64,000 bases of DNA from Sepiola atlantica. Its lineage: Eukaryota; Mollusca; Cephalopoda; Sepiida; Sepiolidae. Location: NCBI GenBank assembly GCA_963556195.1, contig OY744544.1, positions 44,155,984-44,219,983 of the forward strand, given 5' to 3'. The notes beneath the pieces were generated by a model that worked only from the letters and a program-made list of their open reading frames with translations, did not search any database and was not told the origin of the DNA. Made by a program: the position numbers and the translations under genes. Shown in pieces: positions 24,571 to 36,690 of this stretch (position 1 is its first letter; each line of letters starts with the position of its first letter).

Positions 24571-24618
<48 letters not shown>
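24570..24618 (+). repeat. (ACT)n microsatellite
   Basis: About 16 TAC/ACT units. The stretch 23180-25200 otherwise shows only AT-rich sequence, a Helitron-like hairpin (CCCAGGCAACGCTGG at 23986) and a CTAG end-like site at 24231. Confidence 0.9.
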
Positions 24619-25299
24619 ATCGTGTTTGAATGAATTATGTTCTTCTGATTTAGTGCTTGCGTATTGGCATTACAGTCATGCTAACTCACTAAAGCAAGGA
24701 TAAGCAAAGTCTATATGATAATATGCTAAGCCCCTTCAGGTTCGCATGCACGTTATCATCTTTCACACACATTAAAAAAAATGAGATCGTCCAATCATCA
24801 AAGATGGTGATGGTAACTAGTGATTAACCTGATATCACTAAGGTAAAAATTCTGATTTTACCCAATTTAAAATGAATTTTCCCAAAATAAAATTATGTCG
24901 TCTCATCGACTAAAACAGTGCAATTTAAAATAAATACATTTCAAAAAGTGACATACGTTTTATTGATTTTAAGAATATTTAGCTGACAATTACTTTTACG
25001 ATAAGAAGACAGAGAATATTTATTGTTTTTAAAAGAATTAAATTGCTACAATTTTAAATAAATAAAGAAGAAACATATTCATTTTATTTATTTAAAGAAA
25101 ATTTAGTTAACAATTACTTTCTTCCCTTAATAGTATTGACTATGATAGACATTTATTATTTAAAAGGAATACTATTATTATTAACAGTAAATTATACAGA
25201 TTGATGTGGAAAGCTCCGTGGAATTTCCACGGTCCCACTAGTGATGCATTATAGTTTAAGGTGACTCAACATTTTCGCACAGTTATGAAACGTTGTCAA

Positions 25300-25660
25300 A
25301 ATCAATAGACAAATCATGTTGATTGCATGTTGTGATCAATTTTCCCAAGGATTGAACAATTTTTTGAATAAATGAATCAAGGAAATATTTTTAAATCCAT
25401 GGTGTATTTCTTTTTAATTTCTATGTTTCTTTGATCTCTTTTCCAGGTCTTTGATTGATAAAAGTCCCTAAACAGGGTCGGGCAGATGTCTCCTTGAAAC
25501 ACAATTCAATATGCAAGGTCAGGCAGAGGAACATTTTATTTTCATAAAAGACAGCTCATCATCAGATTAGCTGCAATACTAAAATAAAATCAAGGTCATT
25601 CTCCGTTGAAGGTACCTCAAACATTTATTTCTCTTCGGTAAAAAGATCTCTTATGACTAT
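25300..25660 (+). repeat. dispersed repeat E, copy 1
   Basis: Shares blocks with 36350-36690 (TTTGATTGATAAAAGTCCCT, GGGCAGATGTCT, CTCATCATCAGATTAGC). Nature unknown. Confidence 0.6.
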
Positions 25661-25779
25661 ATATATATATATATATATATATTAGTATTTCATGTATCCA
25701 CATAAAATTTTATAAGGAGATATAATTTTTTTTATGTATCAATTTTTAGTATTTACTTCAACAGTGCTCGATACATAAG

Positions 25780-26030
25780 TAGAGCTAGGTAGTAAGCTAT
25801 GGAAATATATTTATGGCAATTAAGCTACATAGAGTCTCCCGCGTTTCAGCCCTGGGGGAATCTTCAGGCTAAAATGCATGGAGTTATTTTTGCCGGGTGT
25901 TTTTATATATACGGCTAGCTAGTTAACCAATCAGATTCTTTATTGTTCTCTCAGCCAATTGTTGGGTTTCCTATGAACAAAGGTCTTGTTAGTGTTACTT
26001 CCTATATCCTATTCTATTGTTCTGTTTTCT
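25780..26030 (-). mobile_element. Penelope-like element terminal region with a hammerhead-like motif
   Basis: Lies just downstream (minus strand) of the GIY-YIG fragment at 26225-26660. It contains CCTGAAGATTCC...GGCTGAAACGCGGG (25868-25836). The same block recurs inverted at 62420-62610. Stem II pairing is imperfect, so the ribozyme is likely dead. Confidence 0.55.
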
Positions 26031-26224
26031 ATAGATTGGCCTATATCCCGTTTCCTTTGTTGTGTCAATATAATGGGTGAATTTATTTTAACATGTGATT
26101 CCTTGTATTTCTATTTTAGTTTTTAATTTTTAAATTATTAACTTTTTGTTTAGTTTAGTTTTTTTTACTTATTTGTTTATTTATTTATTTATTTATCGTT
26201 AGCCTAAGTAAATTTATTTCTGTG

Positions 26225-26660
26225 TCAGCAGCTGTTTGCTATCTCATTTCTACAGTTTAATAAATTTCGGGGGTCTTTAAAGTTTAGGATTTCAAATTTT
26301 TCATTCAGGCATAATCTACATGGGTTGTCTAAATTTCTACATGTACTGGCCTGTCGTATTATTTTCCATTCAATTATTTGTGAGTGTCCATTTTCTTTGA
26401 GCTCCCAATAGTGGTTTGCTAGTGCTGTCTTAATTCGACGTCCTTCGTTTTTAAATGTGCTTTTGTGGTCATAATATCTGGTTTTAAAATATAGGGAGGT
26501 CATACCCACGTAGTATTTCTTGTTATTCGGTCTTTCCTTGGCAAATATTGTGGCTTGGTATACAATACTTTTGGTATGACATTTATTTTGTAGTGGACAA
26601 AGTGTACGATTTATGCAGTTACATCTTTTCTCTTCATTGCTAACTTTTTCATTTCCATTC
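26225..26660 (-). pseudogene. Penelope-like element GIY-YIG endonuclease, C-terminal part
   Basis: Minus-strand open frame of about 140 codons, with no stop from the Cys motif to the terminal stop. It has a Cys-rich lead (CNCINRTLCPL), then KYYVGMTSLYFKTRYYDHKS, i.e. the second half of the GIY-YIG core with the Arg that follows, then HYWELKENGH and CRLCLNEKFEIL, and it ends at a natural stop. This is the retrotransposon's endonuclease for target cutting. The reverse transcriptase is absent (5' truncation). A related, more decayed copy is at 62000-62244 (-). Confidence 0.8.
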
Positions 26661-26879
26661 GGGTGGTTACTATTAGTGTTTTGTTTATTTTTATTTGTAT
26701 TGTTTATATTTTTGTTCTTCTTAGTGTTAATTTTGCTATATTTTCAGGAATTTGTATACCTAAACAGCAACATCCAGTCAGTGCATCAGATCCATACATC
26801 AAATTTTTTACCCAACTTTTCAAGGTCAAAGATCACGATCATATAAGATGCGGGACTTCATTGACTACAACATGAACCG

Positions 26880-27345
26880 AGTAGTGCGTCTCTGGGTCTA
26901 GTGTAGCCACATACACATACAAAACCATGAAAATATGACACCAAACAAATGTAAAAGCTATGGAGCTCGGTAAATAGATCATGATCGGCAAAGCTTTCTT
27001 TTATAGCTACCATGGTGGACCCGGTCGGATTTCTTTGAATCTTGGCATTTCTTATTTTGGGTAACCGAATACAACAGACCAAATACAGGTAAATAAATAT
27101 GACAAGCACAAACTTTGTGTTGCTATATAAGAGTTCTATTCCTTTGTGATAAGGTTTTAGAGTGATCTCCCTTGCTTGTTGTTGTTGATTATTGGCTGGG
27201 AAAACAAAGATGGCAGTTTGGCAAATGGACGTGTGTCCATGACTAGATTTATGTAATGAGCAAACTAACATTGATTGCAAAAGCTGTCTTCTTTTATGTG
27301 ATGAGAAATTATCTTGTTCAGCAAACGTTGAAACACATTTAAAAC
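26880..27345 (+). mobile_element. probable 5' LTR/leader of a copia-like element
   Basis: About 65 bp at 27122-27187 (TATATAAGAGTTCTATTCCT, TTTGTGATAAGGTTTTAGAG) recurs at 28634-28702 after the gag-protease block, as expected for LTRs. The repeat includes a TATATAAG TATA-box-like motif. LTR ends were not defined. Confidence 0.5.
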
Positions 27346-27349
27346 AAGG

Positions 27350-28485
27350 ATGGCTTCTTTTACAAAATGTCTACCTATTTTAGTAAATGAAGAGTCATAT
27401 GATATTTACAGATTTATCTAGAGAAAAACAGGGACCTGCAGTATTTTTGTAACTACCATAAAATATAAGAGAATATGTTCAACATTTGGCAATAATGGAT
27501 ATCGGTGGAGCAAATGGATTGAATATAATTAGAGACAAATTGGATGAATTTACTTACAGGATGAAAGCACAATGGTATATGTTATTTGAAAAGTTTGATT
27601 CCTACAAACGGACGGCCGGAGTTAATATTAATGAATTTTTGGTATGATATGACGTTCTGTATAAAAAATTATGTAAATTTAGAATTACTCTGCCAGAAGG
27701 AGTCCGGGCCTTTTTTGTGCTGAATGCAGCAAATGTATCGGAGGAAAACGAAAAATTAGCAAGAACCACGTGTTCACGCTTGACATATGCAATAATGAAA
27801 GATACATTGAAGAAAGTGTTTTCTGACATTTCATCAACGGAATGTAAAACTGTCTTTGCTATCAAAAAATAAGTTGAAACAGTAAATTATAAGAGATACA
27901 GAAGTATCAAGAAACAAAAGCATTACAGGGGATATAAAATAAATCCTACGAACAGACAAGGTAAGATAATGCATTGTTTTAAATGTAATTTCACTAAGCA
28001 TTTTGCCTGGGATTGTACGAGTTTCAATTCTAAAGACAATATCAAGAATGTCGTGGATTCAGACCAGGTGAACTTTACTTTGTTTAGTGTTGATTTATAT
28101 TATCGAACATTGATAAATGATTCTTATTGTAATGTAAAACTGTCCAATCTTGTGAAAGAGACATTGGGTATGGCAGTGTTGGACTCTGCTTGTTCACGAA
28201 CTGTTGCTGGAGAACTTTGGTTTAACATATTCTTTGATACATTAAATGACCGAGATAAACAGTTAGTGGAAACTGCTAGGTCTAACAGAATATTTTGTTT
28301 TGGAGGTAAAAGCTATTAAAACAGTTAAATATCCTGTATAATAGGGGTTATAAAGGAGTCAGAGGTTATATTGAGGCTGACATCGTCAAAAATTATTTAC
28401 CTCTGTTATTAAGTCATAAATCAATGAAAACTGCAGGAATACTATTAAATTTAAAAAACGACAGCTGTCGCATTTTTGGCAGGTC
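27350..28485 (+). pseudogene. copia-like retrotransposon gag-protease remnant
   Basis: Plus strand, from an ATG at 27350, with frameshifts and in-frame stops. Gag-like helical segments include MDIGGANGLNIIRDKLDEF and KRTAGVNINEF. Next comes a CCHC zinc knuckle CFKCNFTKHFAWDC at 27978-28019, then an aspartic protease start VLDSACSRTVAGELWF near 28180 and CFGG. After a frameshift, YIEADIVKN..LPLLLSHKS continues to about 28485. Integrase and RT are missing, so most of pol has been deleted. LTR-like repeats flank it. Confidence 0.8.
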
Positions 28486-28627
28486 GTAGATTGTCTGACG
28501 AGGATGGGAGCCTCATCTGAAATTCTGAGAGACTTGTTGCAATGAAGACTTCTTTTACTTTTGTTGTTTTATTTTTTATGGAACTGTAGTCTTCAGAAGA
28601 AGACACCAGCAATGTTGTTTTATCTCC

Positions 28628-28760
28628 CTTTGTATTGAGATATAAGAGTTCTATTCCTTTGTGATAAGTTTTTAGAGTTATCTTCCTTACTTTTTGTTGC
28701 TGGAAATTAAATTAGTAATGGAATGCTATTACACACACAGAGGCTCTTTTACACATAGTA
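28628..28760 (+). mobile_element. probable 3' LTR fragment
   Basis: Second copy of the TATAAGAGTTCTATTCCTTT block (compare 27122-27187). Confidence 0.5.
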
Positions 28761-28764
28761 TGGA

Positions 28765-29095
28765 ATATGCTCTGATGAACTTACTGCACTTTACTTCCTC
28801 AAGGTAAATACTCCCGACCCACCGACTAGCAGCAAAATCCCACCCCTTCATTGTCGAACTCCCTAGATGCCGGAATATTTTCTACTCTAATAGCTTCTTT
28901 CCTTGGACCACTTGCTTTTGGAATTCTCTCACTGGTCCATGCTTCCTCAACTGAACCAACATGCCAAAATGTATATGTAATGTGAATAATCTTGCTGCAT
29001 AACTCCCCACCCAGGGGTCCCTCTATAAATCTGGCCCCTATCACAGTAGCCTCTTATGCTTCAGTAGCAATATCCTTTATTTGGGGTTAACAAAA
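28765..29095 (+). repeat. LINE family 2 3'-end repeat
   Basis: Copy of the repeat at 19755-20080; the alignment runs end to end by eye. Confidence 0.65.
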
Positions 29096-29534
29096 AAAAA
29101 TCACTAATTCACCTATACTGCTACTATTTGCATTCTCTGTAGTATTATCCTCAGGTAGCTGACCAAATTCCTGCACGCAATTAACAGATTGAAAAAATCT
29201 AACAACTTAACCGTTTCAGCTGGTGAGTCTATTAATTGACCTATGCCATTATTCTTTTAATCAACTAACGCTTTTGCATATTTTAGTTTTTCAGTTTACG
29301 CATTTAAATAACGGTGTAGGGAACCGATTCTGGTGGTTTCCCCTGTATTGTACTCTAAAAATGACCAGATTAAGATTTCACCGCTGTCAGACCTCTCTCA
29401 TGGGACCCCCACAAAATAAAGAATCTAGAAGCAATGTTCTTATCTTAAAGGTAGATTAAAAACTAAATATCTTTTATTTCTTTGCATAACGTATGTTTTT
29501 TTGTCTTTCATAATTGTCAACTGTAATAAATGTG

Positions 29535-29792
29535 TTAACCGTATTTTGCGCCTTGGCCTTTCATTTTAATGATGGATGTTTGGAATATTAAAAGGAAGGT
29601 ACAAACAAATAAAATTCGGGACCTTCTTCTAACTCTTTCAATAGCTGATTCAATATCTAATAATAAACCGTCGTCGTTACTACCGTTTCTATCGCCGTCT
29701 AGTTCGTTCTGCCCCATGCGTAAACATTCCTCGCTTTTATCAGTTCGCCTGACCGTTATGCAAATTCCCTTACAGGCTTTCGTGCATAGCAC
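29535..29792 (-). CDS. hypothetical open frame, 85 aa
   Basis: Minus-strand 85-codon frame in a locally GC-richer stretch. It contains an acidic/glycine part and a basic RVRRRSRI followed by a hydrophobic segment. An overlapping 87-codon frame lies on the plus strand, so only one, or neither, can be real. No family is recognised. Confidence 0.15.
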   Translation of the reverse strand: MLCTKACKGICITVRRTDKSEECLRMGQNELDGDRNGSNDDGLLLDIESAIERVRRRSRILFVCTFLLIFQTSIIKMKGQGAKYG

Positions 29793-29849
29793 AGGCTATT
29801 TTTTGTCGCTTAATGTAGCAGCCATAATGTAGGTCCACGAGGAAAAAGA

Positions 29850-29945
29850 GCAAGAGTCGCACCGTGTGTCGTCCATCAGGGATTGAACCCAGAGCGTTCT
29901 GCTTACAAGATAGAATCTTGTTATTTTTGTGCGATGACGAAAATT
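29850..29945 (-). repeat. tRNA-like SINE fragment
   Basis: Minus strand holds CTCTGGGTTCAATCCCTGAT, a good box B, with a weak upstream part. 30230-30780 has nothing recognised. Confidence 0.4.
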
Positions 29946-30834
29946 CAGATATGCAAATGACCATTCTTTTGCATCGGCGAATTCTCGTTGACATAAAAAG
30001 AGTAAAAACTTTTCTACTTGGTGGAGATAAAGTTGCCGTGATGAGTTGGGACCACATCAAGTGTTCAGCGAGAGAAAAGGAGAAAAGATTGAGCTGGCGT
30101 CATTTGTGTAAGGTTATTTCATTGATGGGATTCGTGTTTTGGAGAATTGTTAATACAATTCGAAAATCGGACTTTTTCTTTTTCTTTTTTCTGTGTGTGT
30201 GTGTTTTCAACTTTCTCTACTAGACTTACGTCAGGAGGATTGGCTCTGTCCATTACAAATATATGTTTAATACATGAGCTGTGAAATAAAAGAACGTATA
30301 TTCTAACAAGGGTCTACAGTGGCGTTTACTATTTCTAATAATCTTCTATTCATGCTTCAATTTGTCTTCAAATTCCATTTTTTCATAATCATTTTGTTTA
30401 AAATTATTTGAGGTTTTTTTTGTGTTTTGATCTGACAAAAATTCAAAGCTTTATTTTTTTTCTTTTCTTTTCCACATTAATCTATTTCTGACCAAAGACA
30501 ACTTTTGTCTAGAAAATGTCATCAGTTCATATACACGAGCTAATATCGATTGTATTTTAATATTTAATCTGTCCCACATATTATTCATGTTCAAATTCAG
30601 AGAACTATAAAAACAATCAATATTATCTCCCTTGTCTAGAATTAGCTCTTTAGTAAGGCAAGACTACTTTCTCATTGACTATATACATATGTATAAGATT
30701 AATATAAAGATAAAATCCGACAAAATGTAAAGAAAAATAAATGGAAAAGTGGACAAACAGGAAAGTATAACAGACAAAATCAAATCAAACACACATCAGT
30801 AGACTAATATTTCGTTTCTTTAGTAACAGAAACT

Positions 30835-30843
30835 TTGTCAAAG

Positions 30844-30883
<40 letters not shown>

Positions 30884-30938
30884 CTTTGACAAAGTAGTTA
30901 ATATAGTAGGGATAGATGGAAAAAAACTTTCGTATTTA

Positions 30939-30983
<45 letters not shown>

Positions 30984-31121
30984 TTTGATGTTAATATAGT
31001 AGAGATAGATGAATAAAAACTTTCGTATTTATTCATTTAGATATATATATATATATATCTAAATGAATAAATACGAAAGTTTTTATCCATCTATCTCTAC
31101 TATATTAACATCAAAACAGGT
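30835..31121. repeat. nested foldback repeats around TA tracts
   Basis: Three copies of a block (TTAATATAGTAGAGATAGAT, AACTTTCGTATTTATTCAT): direct at 30898 and 30990, inverted at 31062-31113. The last two make a hairpin with ~70-bp arms. At 30835-30892 AAAGTTATATA...TATAACTTT forms another hairpin. Confidence 0.8.
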
Positions 31122-31354
31122 TGTGCTTATTTAATTCTATAATACAACATTATATTTTCAAATATCATATATATAGTTGACTGCACATACCCACAAACAA
31201 TTTTAGGTCTGCTAATTTGCATATTTATTTTATTAACAGCTTCTAATAAATTAATACCCTGTAATATACAGTTGTAATTTTGAATGATTGTATTTTCTTA
31301 TATACATGCAATATTTTTGTCAATAGTAAAACGTCTGATGTCACTGGGATGCTG

Positions 31355-31428
31355 AGAACAGATACTACACTTTGATTTTAGCCAAAAGGTAAAGTTATTT
31401 ACCTCAGGAGGTTAGACACAAGGTAAAA
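31355..31428 (-). mobile_element. U2-SINE head plus tail fragment
   Basis: Minus strand CTTTTGGCTAAAATCAAAGTG / TAGTATCTGTTC, the U2 5' motif, joined directly to the element tail (GTTAGACACAAGG on plus). Confidence 0.7.
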
Positions 31429-31429
31429 T

Positions 31430-31714
31430 TATTTTTATTTACCTTCTCTCCAGGAAGCGAGACACAAGGTCAGGTGTAGTTAGCCAGCACACTAAGATTA
31501 GCGCACCCTGGCCTACAAAACAATGCATGGCCATCCCCGTCAGCATTTTCCAGTAGGTGCGCCTCAGGCGATAGCAATAAAAAAACTCCTTCTCAAAAGG
31601 TGAGAAGGCAAAGCCTGGGAAGGTTGACCTCTTAGAACTGCACAGCACAATACCTCAGACTGCAGCATCCATCGGAAGATACTACACTCTGATCTTAGCC
31701 AAAAGGCCACGTTT
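31430..31714 (-). mobile_element. U2-headed SINE with the best-preserved 5' head
   Basis: Minus strand begins GGCCTTTTGGCTAAGATCA, identical to the conserved U2 snRNA 5' stretch, then GAGTGTAGTATCT. The body is shortened by deletions, but GTGCAGTTCTAAGAGGTCAA and GAGGCGCACCTACTGGAAAA are recognisable. Immediately next to the partial copy at 31355-31428, in the same orientation. Confidence 0.8.
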
Positions 31715-32377
31715 ATTAATCTTAAAAATTTTGTACATTTCTTTGAGGTAAAAAAATAAAAAATTATAAAAGATGTGGCACAAGGCCAAAGTTGGGTTGG
31801 GTGGGAGGGAGTTGGTCGTTTGTCATTCTATTTGTCTATTCTCTAAACTAGTTCCAATCACAAAAATATATCATTCACTCTTTAGGCAGACTACCTACCA
31901 TTATCCCTAAATTTGGTAAGACGTTTTTATTTACAAAAATCCATGTACAAAATTCATCGGTTGGGGGGTGGGGGCTACAAGTAGCCAAAAAATTATACAA
32001 AAAATGATTAGTAAAGCCTAAAATCTGAAATAGATCTAAAATCTATTTAAATGTGAGCTGCTCACTGTTTACCGGTTTGTTTCAAGAGCTGAAAACAAGC
32101 GAGTCAGTTCCTAAGTGGGAAAGGTGATTAAAGTGGTGGTAAAAAAACAGGGGTGGTGGTGGGGTGGTGGGCGAGGGTGGTATCTTCTGAGATAGGTATC
32201 CTGTTTTGTGTTTGGGTAAGGACACAAAAAAGTACAATCGGAGTGACCATCTTGGAGGATCTCTAGCACCGAAAAACAAAAATAAAGAAGTGGGCAGAAC
32301 TCATTCGTATCACTAGCTAAGAGACTTTGCTATCTGGTGTGGGGTTTGATAAAACCCTTGGTCGGTGTGCATCATGC

Positions 32378-32947
32378 CTAGGTAAGGAACGCATACTCAA
32401 ACTTGGTCCGTCCAAACACACACAAACTAGCGATGTATCCACCTTCTTTTAAATAAAGCTGAGTGCAATCTCCTTCTATCACATCTGATTTTGACTTTGA
32501 GCTGATGTTTAAAGTGCGAAATAAGATTGTAATCTGAATGCGGTCACCTCCTTTCCCTATGTCTATGTGCGAGGTCCATACTACTATGGCTAGGATAGTG
32601 AGAAACATCATTTGTTTCTCTGTGCCCCACGGAGGCATCACATTGTACACTACAGATGCTATGTACAGAGGTAGCGGCTGTTTGAGAGTGATGCAAGCCG
32701 TCACCTCATTCATATACCTCCAAAATTTGATGCATTTGAAGAAGGCATGCTCAGTCGTTTCTTCTTTGACGTCTACGTTTATGCAATGCAGACAGAAGAG
32801 GTTTTCTCCGCAGTTAGTTTTGAAGCGTCTGTACTCGAGAGGCAGCACGTTCCGGACTAATAGCCAGGTTATTGAGATGACTCCGGCCTGGCGCCCAACT
32901 CCACTGAGAGCGGATTTCCTCCTCCGACCATCCCAGCCGTTCCACAA
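32378..32947 (-). pseudogene. TX1-like LINE C-terminal domain
   Basis: A 189-codon frame with the C-terminal Cys/His pattern FCLHCINVDVKEETTEHAFF (C-x2-C ... H ... C), as in L1/TX1 ORF2 C-termini, and RNVLPLEYRRF before it. Its length without stops is surprising for such an old element. Confidence 0.7.
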
Positions 32948-33389
32948 GTGGATCCGAAGCTGTCCCCGCTACTAACTCTCAATAAAGTGTCTTTCTAGAC
33001 CGTGCAAAGTCGCTGGACACCGTCAGTAATTTGAGCGCAGCTCAGCATTCTTTGAAGAACTGTGATTTGGTTTACGTCGTCCTTCGACCAAGTGATCAAG
33101 GGAAAAAGCCTTCTCAACCTCAGCCCCCCCCCCCGCAGACTCCTCTAACAAAGTGTGGCTCAGGAATGCCAGTCTCTCAGCATGTCGATGACTTGCCAAG
33201 TCAGGCATCTCCAAAACTCCCTAGTTGAGATGTTGAGTGCAGACCTGTGTGCGAACTAGCAGCTGTTTGCTTTGCCACAAAAGTGTGAAGAGCTGATGCG
33301 TGAGCACCGCCAAGTGGTCCGCAAATAGGGGTGGTACAGCAAATCTATAAAGGATGAGAGGAAAGACGTACGTGGCTCATGCCTCTGCT

Positions 33390-34180
33390 CTACCTGCAAA
33401 GCCAAATCCTTACTGACGCTCTGACCTTTGACTTCACTTCCGACCAGTTCTCTTCAAGCTGAAGGCCTGGTCCGAACCACACACCAAGAATCCGAACTGG
33501 GCTATTCGACCAGTTGAAAAGGACCGACAGTGCAGCCATGCCGCTCCAGGCTGCTAACCTCAGGCCATTAGATTTGCTGATGTTGACTACGGCCCCTTTG
33601 ATCTCTTCACACCGTTTGAGTGCCTTAGTCACCGCGATAATGACAGCTCGACATGCACACGGTGACATCATTGGCATACTGGGTAGAGCGATACCGCATA
33701 GGGCTGGTCTCACCACCCTGTTCCTTAGCTTGCGTAGGAAAGGCTCCAACACAAGAACATAAAGTTGGGGCGACAGCAGACAGCCCTGACGTACCGACCG
33801 AAAGATGGCAAACGATCCCAACTACATTCCATTTACTTGCACCACTGCTGTCAGCTGGCGATACAGAATGAAATTCCATTTGCGGAAGTCCGGATTAAAT
33901 CCAGCGGCCTCTAGAACAGATTCCAGGAAACAATGGTGGACCCTGTCAAAAGCTTTGGACTGATCTAAATTGATCAGCGCAGCTTTGATGTCGTCTTTTA
34001 ATCGTGTGAACCAGATGCAAATTGTTCTGAATCGATCTCCCCTTCACAGCTTAGTTCTGATCGGATTCAACCAAGTTACCAATAACAACCTGCAAATCTT
34101 TAACTCTGTGTTTAGCAGAGTTATGGGCCTAAAATCATCAAAACCCCCTCAATGTCCGCCCTTTTCTTCGCTGATTTATG
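33390..34180 (-). pseudogene. TX1-like LINE reverse transcriptase core
   Basis: Motif order on the minus strand across shifts: GPITLLNTELKI near 34140, VKGRSIQNNLHL near 34050, QSKAFDRVHHCFLE (motif A) near 33950, RSVRQGCLLSPQLYVL (motif B) near 33790, and YANDVTV (motif C, where YADD is usual) near 33680. The Asp-to-Asn change in the catalytic motif would by itself abolish polymerase activity. Confidence 0.8.
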
Positions 34181-34199
34181 CCTCACATTCAAATTGGAC

Positions 34200-35815
34200 A
34201 TAGCGGTTAGAGGATCCGCTTTGAAGTTGGGTGGTGCTGATGTTGACGTTTGTTGGGCCTCCTGTTCCGGGGCCTTAGTTTTTTGCTCACTTTGGGGATA
34301 GGGTTGGAGGCTGGTCCTGCAGCCTTTTTGGTATTTCTCCGTCTGGGATTTTTCTTTCCTCACTCATCACAGGCCTGGTTGTTCGTGCCATGACTACAGT
34401 GCAGGCCCCCATTCTCTTGGCAGTGCCAGCAGTGTTGTCGTCGTCCCTCCACTATTACCGACAGGGTTCAGGTTTCATACCTGAGCAGTGTTGGTATATT
34501 GCAGAAGCCATTCCTGTCCAGATTCATACCTAGGATGTAGTCCACCAGCATCACACTTTTGGGACCTCTGACAGGGGTGACTACCATTACATCCCCATAT
34601 TGGCTCATGAAGGCTCCGACCTGTTCTGCCTGTTTGTATGGTGGGACGCCGAGGATGGTTACTGTCGTTCTTCTCCTGCTCAGGTATTCAGGCTAGAGTT
34701 TTATATTCTTCCACCTGCGGTCAGTCCTGGCTGCTTTTTCGACCTCTTCTGGAGTGGGGAGCAGAATGTCCCACATGGCATAGCTCTGGCGACACAGATA
34801 CTGCATGGAGTTTGCAGATCGACAAAGAGCTCCACCATGGTTTCCTTTCTCACCCAAGTCAGTCCTCTTTGCTTAGTGTCCGTGGTGATGAAACTCACTG
34901 TTTTTTTTTTGGATGCTCTCCCAAACACTAGGCACTGGCTTAAGGATGTTGCCCTCGGTGTATTGGGCATACCTAATGCAGTTTTCGGGTGACAGCTGTG
35001 ACTGGGACTGCGGTCCCCAACTGGTTGTTTCTGCTGGCACTGTCTGTGGTTGCATTGGAGGTATGGAGGCGGCCAGCTTGGCATCATCCACCACGGCCGT
35101 CTTGGGGGCAGGTGTGCTGGAGATAACATCAGCCACTTCGGCTATGAGTCGGCCGTTCCTGACAGGGATGGCCAGTCTCCTGGAGTGTTCAGGCATTGGA
35201 GTCCTGTTCTTCACCCCCACCCCCCGCTCCCCTCTTCGTTCTGGATGTGGCATGATCCATGGGAGTCAGAAAGGGGATCGTTTGTTTATTGTCCAGGCAG
35301 TAAGCCCCGTCATTTGGATGTTTTGCTTCCTGATTGGAGAAGCTCCGGGTAGGGAAGTTACCCTTTAGGGATGAAGCCGGGTTACATTTGGGAATAAGGT
35401 CCTGCATGAGAAACTGCGACGCATCCACATTGAGCGAGTCGTTTTCTCCCCTTTTGGGGAAGCTATCCTCTCAGGAAGCAGCTCCGCTTCTCATTGATGT
35501 TCGAACCCTGTTGATGTCTGGAGGGAGGGGGAGGCGAATCCGTTGTGTTCTTATCCGGGAGGTAAGTCCTGTCTTTTTGGTTGGCTCCCCCATTTGGGGA
35601 GTTCCGGCTAGAAGAGTGAGTTTCCAAGAGAGAAGCCACTGCTGAAGGTTCATTGTTTTCCTGGTGGTATGCCCTGTCCGGATCTTTGGTTTTGGGGGTG
35701 GCTTCCCGGCTGGGGGAGTCCCTCTCTTGGGGGGCGTCTGCTTTAGAGTTTGGTTTCTCGTTAGGGGAGCCATCGTTAAGGGGGGGGGGCTGATGAATTT
35801 GTGAAATTTGAACAA
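34200..35815 (-). pseudogene. TX1-like LINE ORF1 (RNA-binding protein)
   Basis: Begins with a basic, Pro-rich N-terminus (MAPLTRNQTLKQTPPKRGTP). The middle carries a weak RRM-like unit near 34640-34500 (PPYKQAEQVGAFMSQYGDVM, then VMLVDYILGMNLDRNG), followed by a Cys/His knuckle CWHCQENGGLHCSHG at about 34440-34390 and a Lys/Gln-rich tail. The order fits the nucleic-acid-binding ORF1 of TX1/L1-like LINEs. Broken by several frameshifts. Confidence 0.6.
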
Positions 35816-36349
35816 TAGGTATTAGACATCAATTAATAAATATTCTCCAAATTTCAGTTTATTTGAAGTATTTTAAAGGGTTTTTAGGAGGCATAATATG
35901 GACACAAACATCCATTTGAAAATTCAAATATTTCAGATTCGCATTAAATTTGACCCATAGTCATTCGACACCAATTAAGCAAGATTCCTTGAATTTCAAT
36001 TTCTTCTAAAGACCCCTTAAATATTACATATTTTCTAGAATCAAAATCATGTATGGATTTTGATCAAAATTGTAATAAGTATTAGTATTGGAATAGGAAT
36101 TAGTATCATTATATCTTGATTTTAATTTTCGTAAAGAAACATAAAAGTGGTGCAAAACTGTTCAGGGAATTAATTTTACCCGTCATGGAACGGTTATTCT
36201 TCTAGTTGTATATAAATGAAGGTATTCATTTATTTATGATACTGATGTCCGAAAGTACTCAATTCTTTTTTACAGAAGAGTATTGCCTTAACGTTAAGTG
36301 GAAATCATAATGTCTTTCACCAGAGTGATCCACCCATAAGGGAGCATCT

Positions 36350-36690
36350 ATAGTCAAAATTCATAAACTAATTGTGTAAATGACAAGTTTTAATCAATTT
36401 TCTGCATGCATAAATAAAGGAGATATTTTTTAAATCCGTGTTTTATTTCTTTTATCTTTTTCCCAATCTTTGATTGACAAAAGTCCCTAAAAAGGATCAG
36501 GCAGATGTCTTTGTGAAGCATTCATTCAATATGCTAGGTCAAGCAAACTTTTTCCAGAAGCAGACCGCATAAGACATGGCTCATCATCAGATGAGCCACA
36601 TTATAAAAATAAATTCAAGGCCATTCTTTGTTCAAGATTCCTCAACCATTTTTACTATGGAAGACCATACACATAAAGCATTCAGCTTGA
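36350..36690 (+). repeat. dispersed repeat E, copy 2
   Basis: Counterpart of 25300-25660. 36690-37110 is AT-rich with nothing recognised. Confidence 0.6.

Larger units (their letters stand above)
32100..35815 (-). mobile_element. TX1-like LINE lacking its endonuclease
   Basis: A GC-richer minus-strand block of 3.7 kb with an ORF1-like region (35815-34200), RT core (34180-33400) and C-terminus (33000-32378). The apurinic-type endonuclease and N-terminal RT expected between ORF1 and RT are absent: the ORF1 tail runs into the RT block within ~50 bp. Many stops and shifts. 31720-32100 and 35820-36340 are unassigned. Confidence 0.75.

Noticed and set aside
31690..31714. Functional U2 snRNA gene
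   Set aside because: Only about the first 45 nt resemble U2; Sm site and 3' stem-loops are absent.
35189..35352. Several long overlapping ORFs at 34.6-35.8 kb on the plus strand
   Set aside because: Shadows of the GC-rich minus-strand LINE ORF1.
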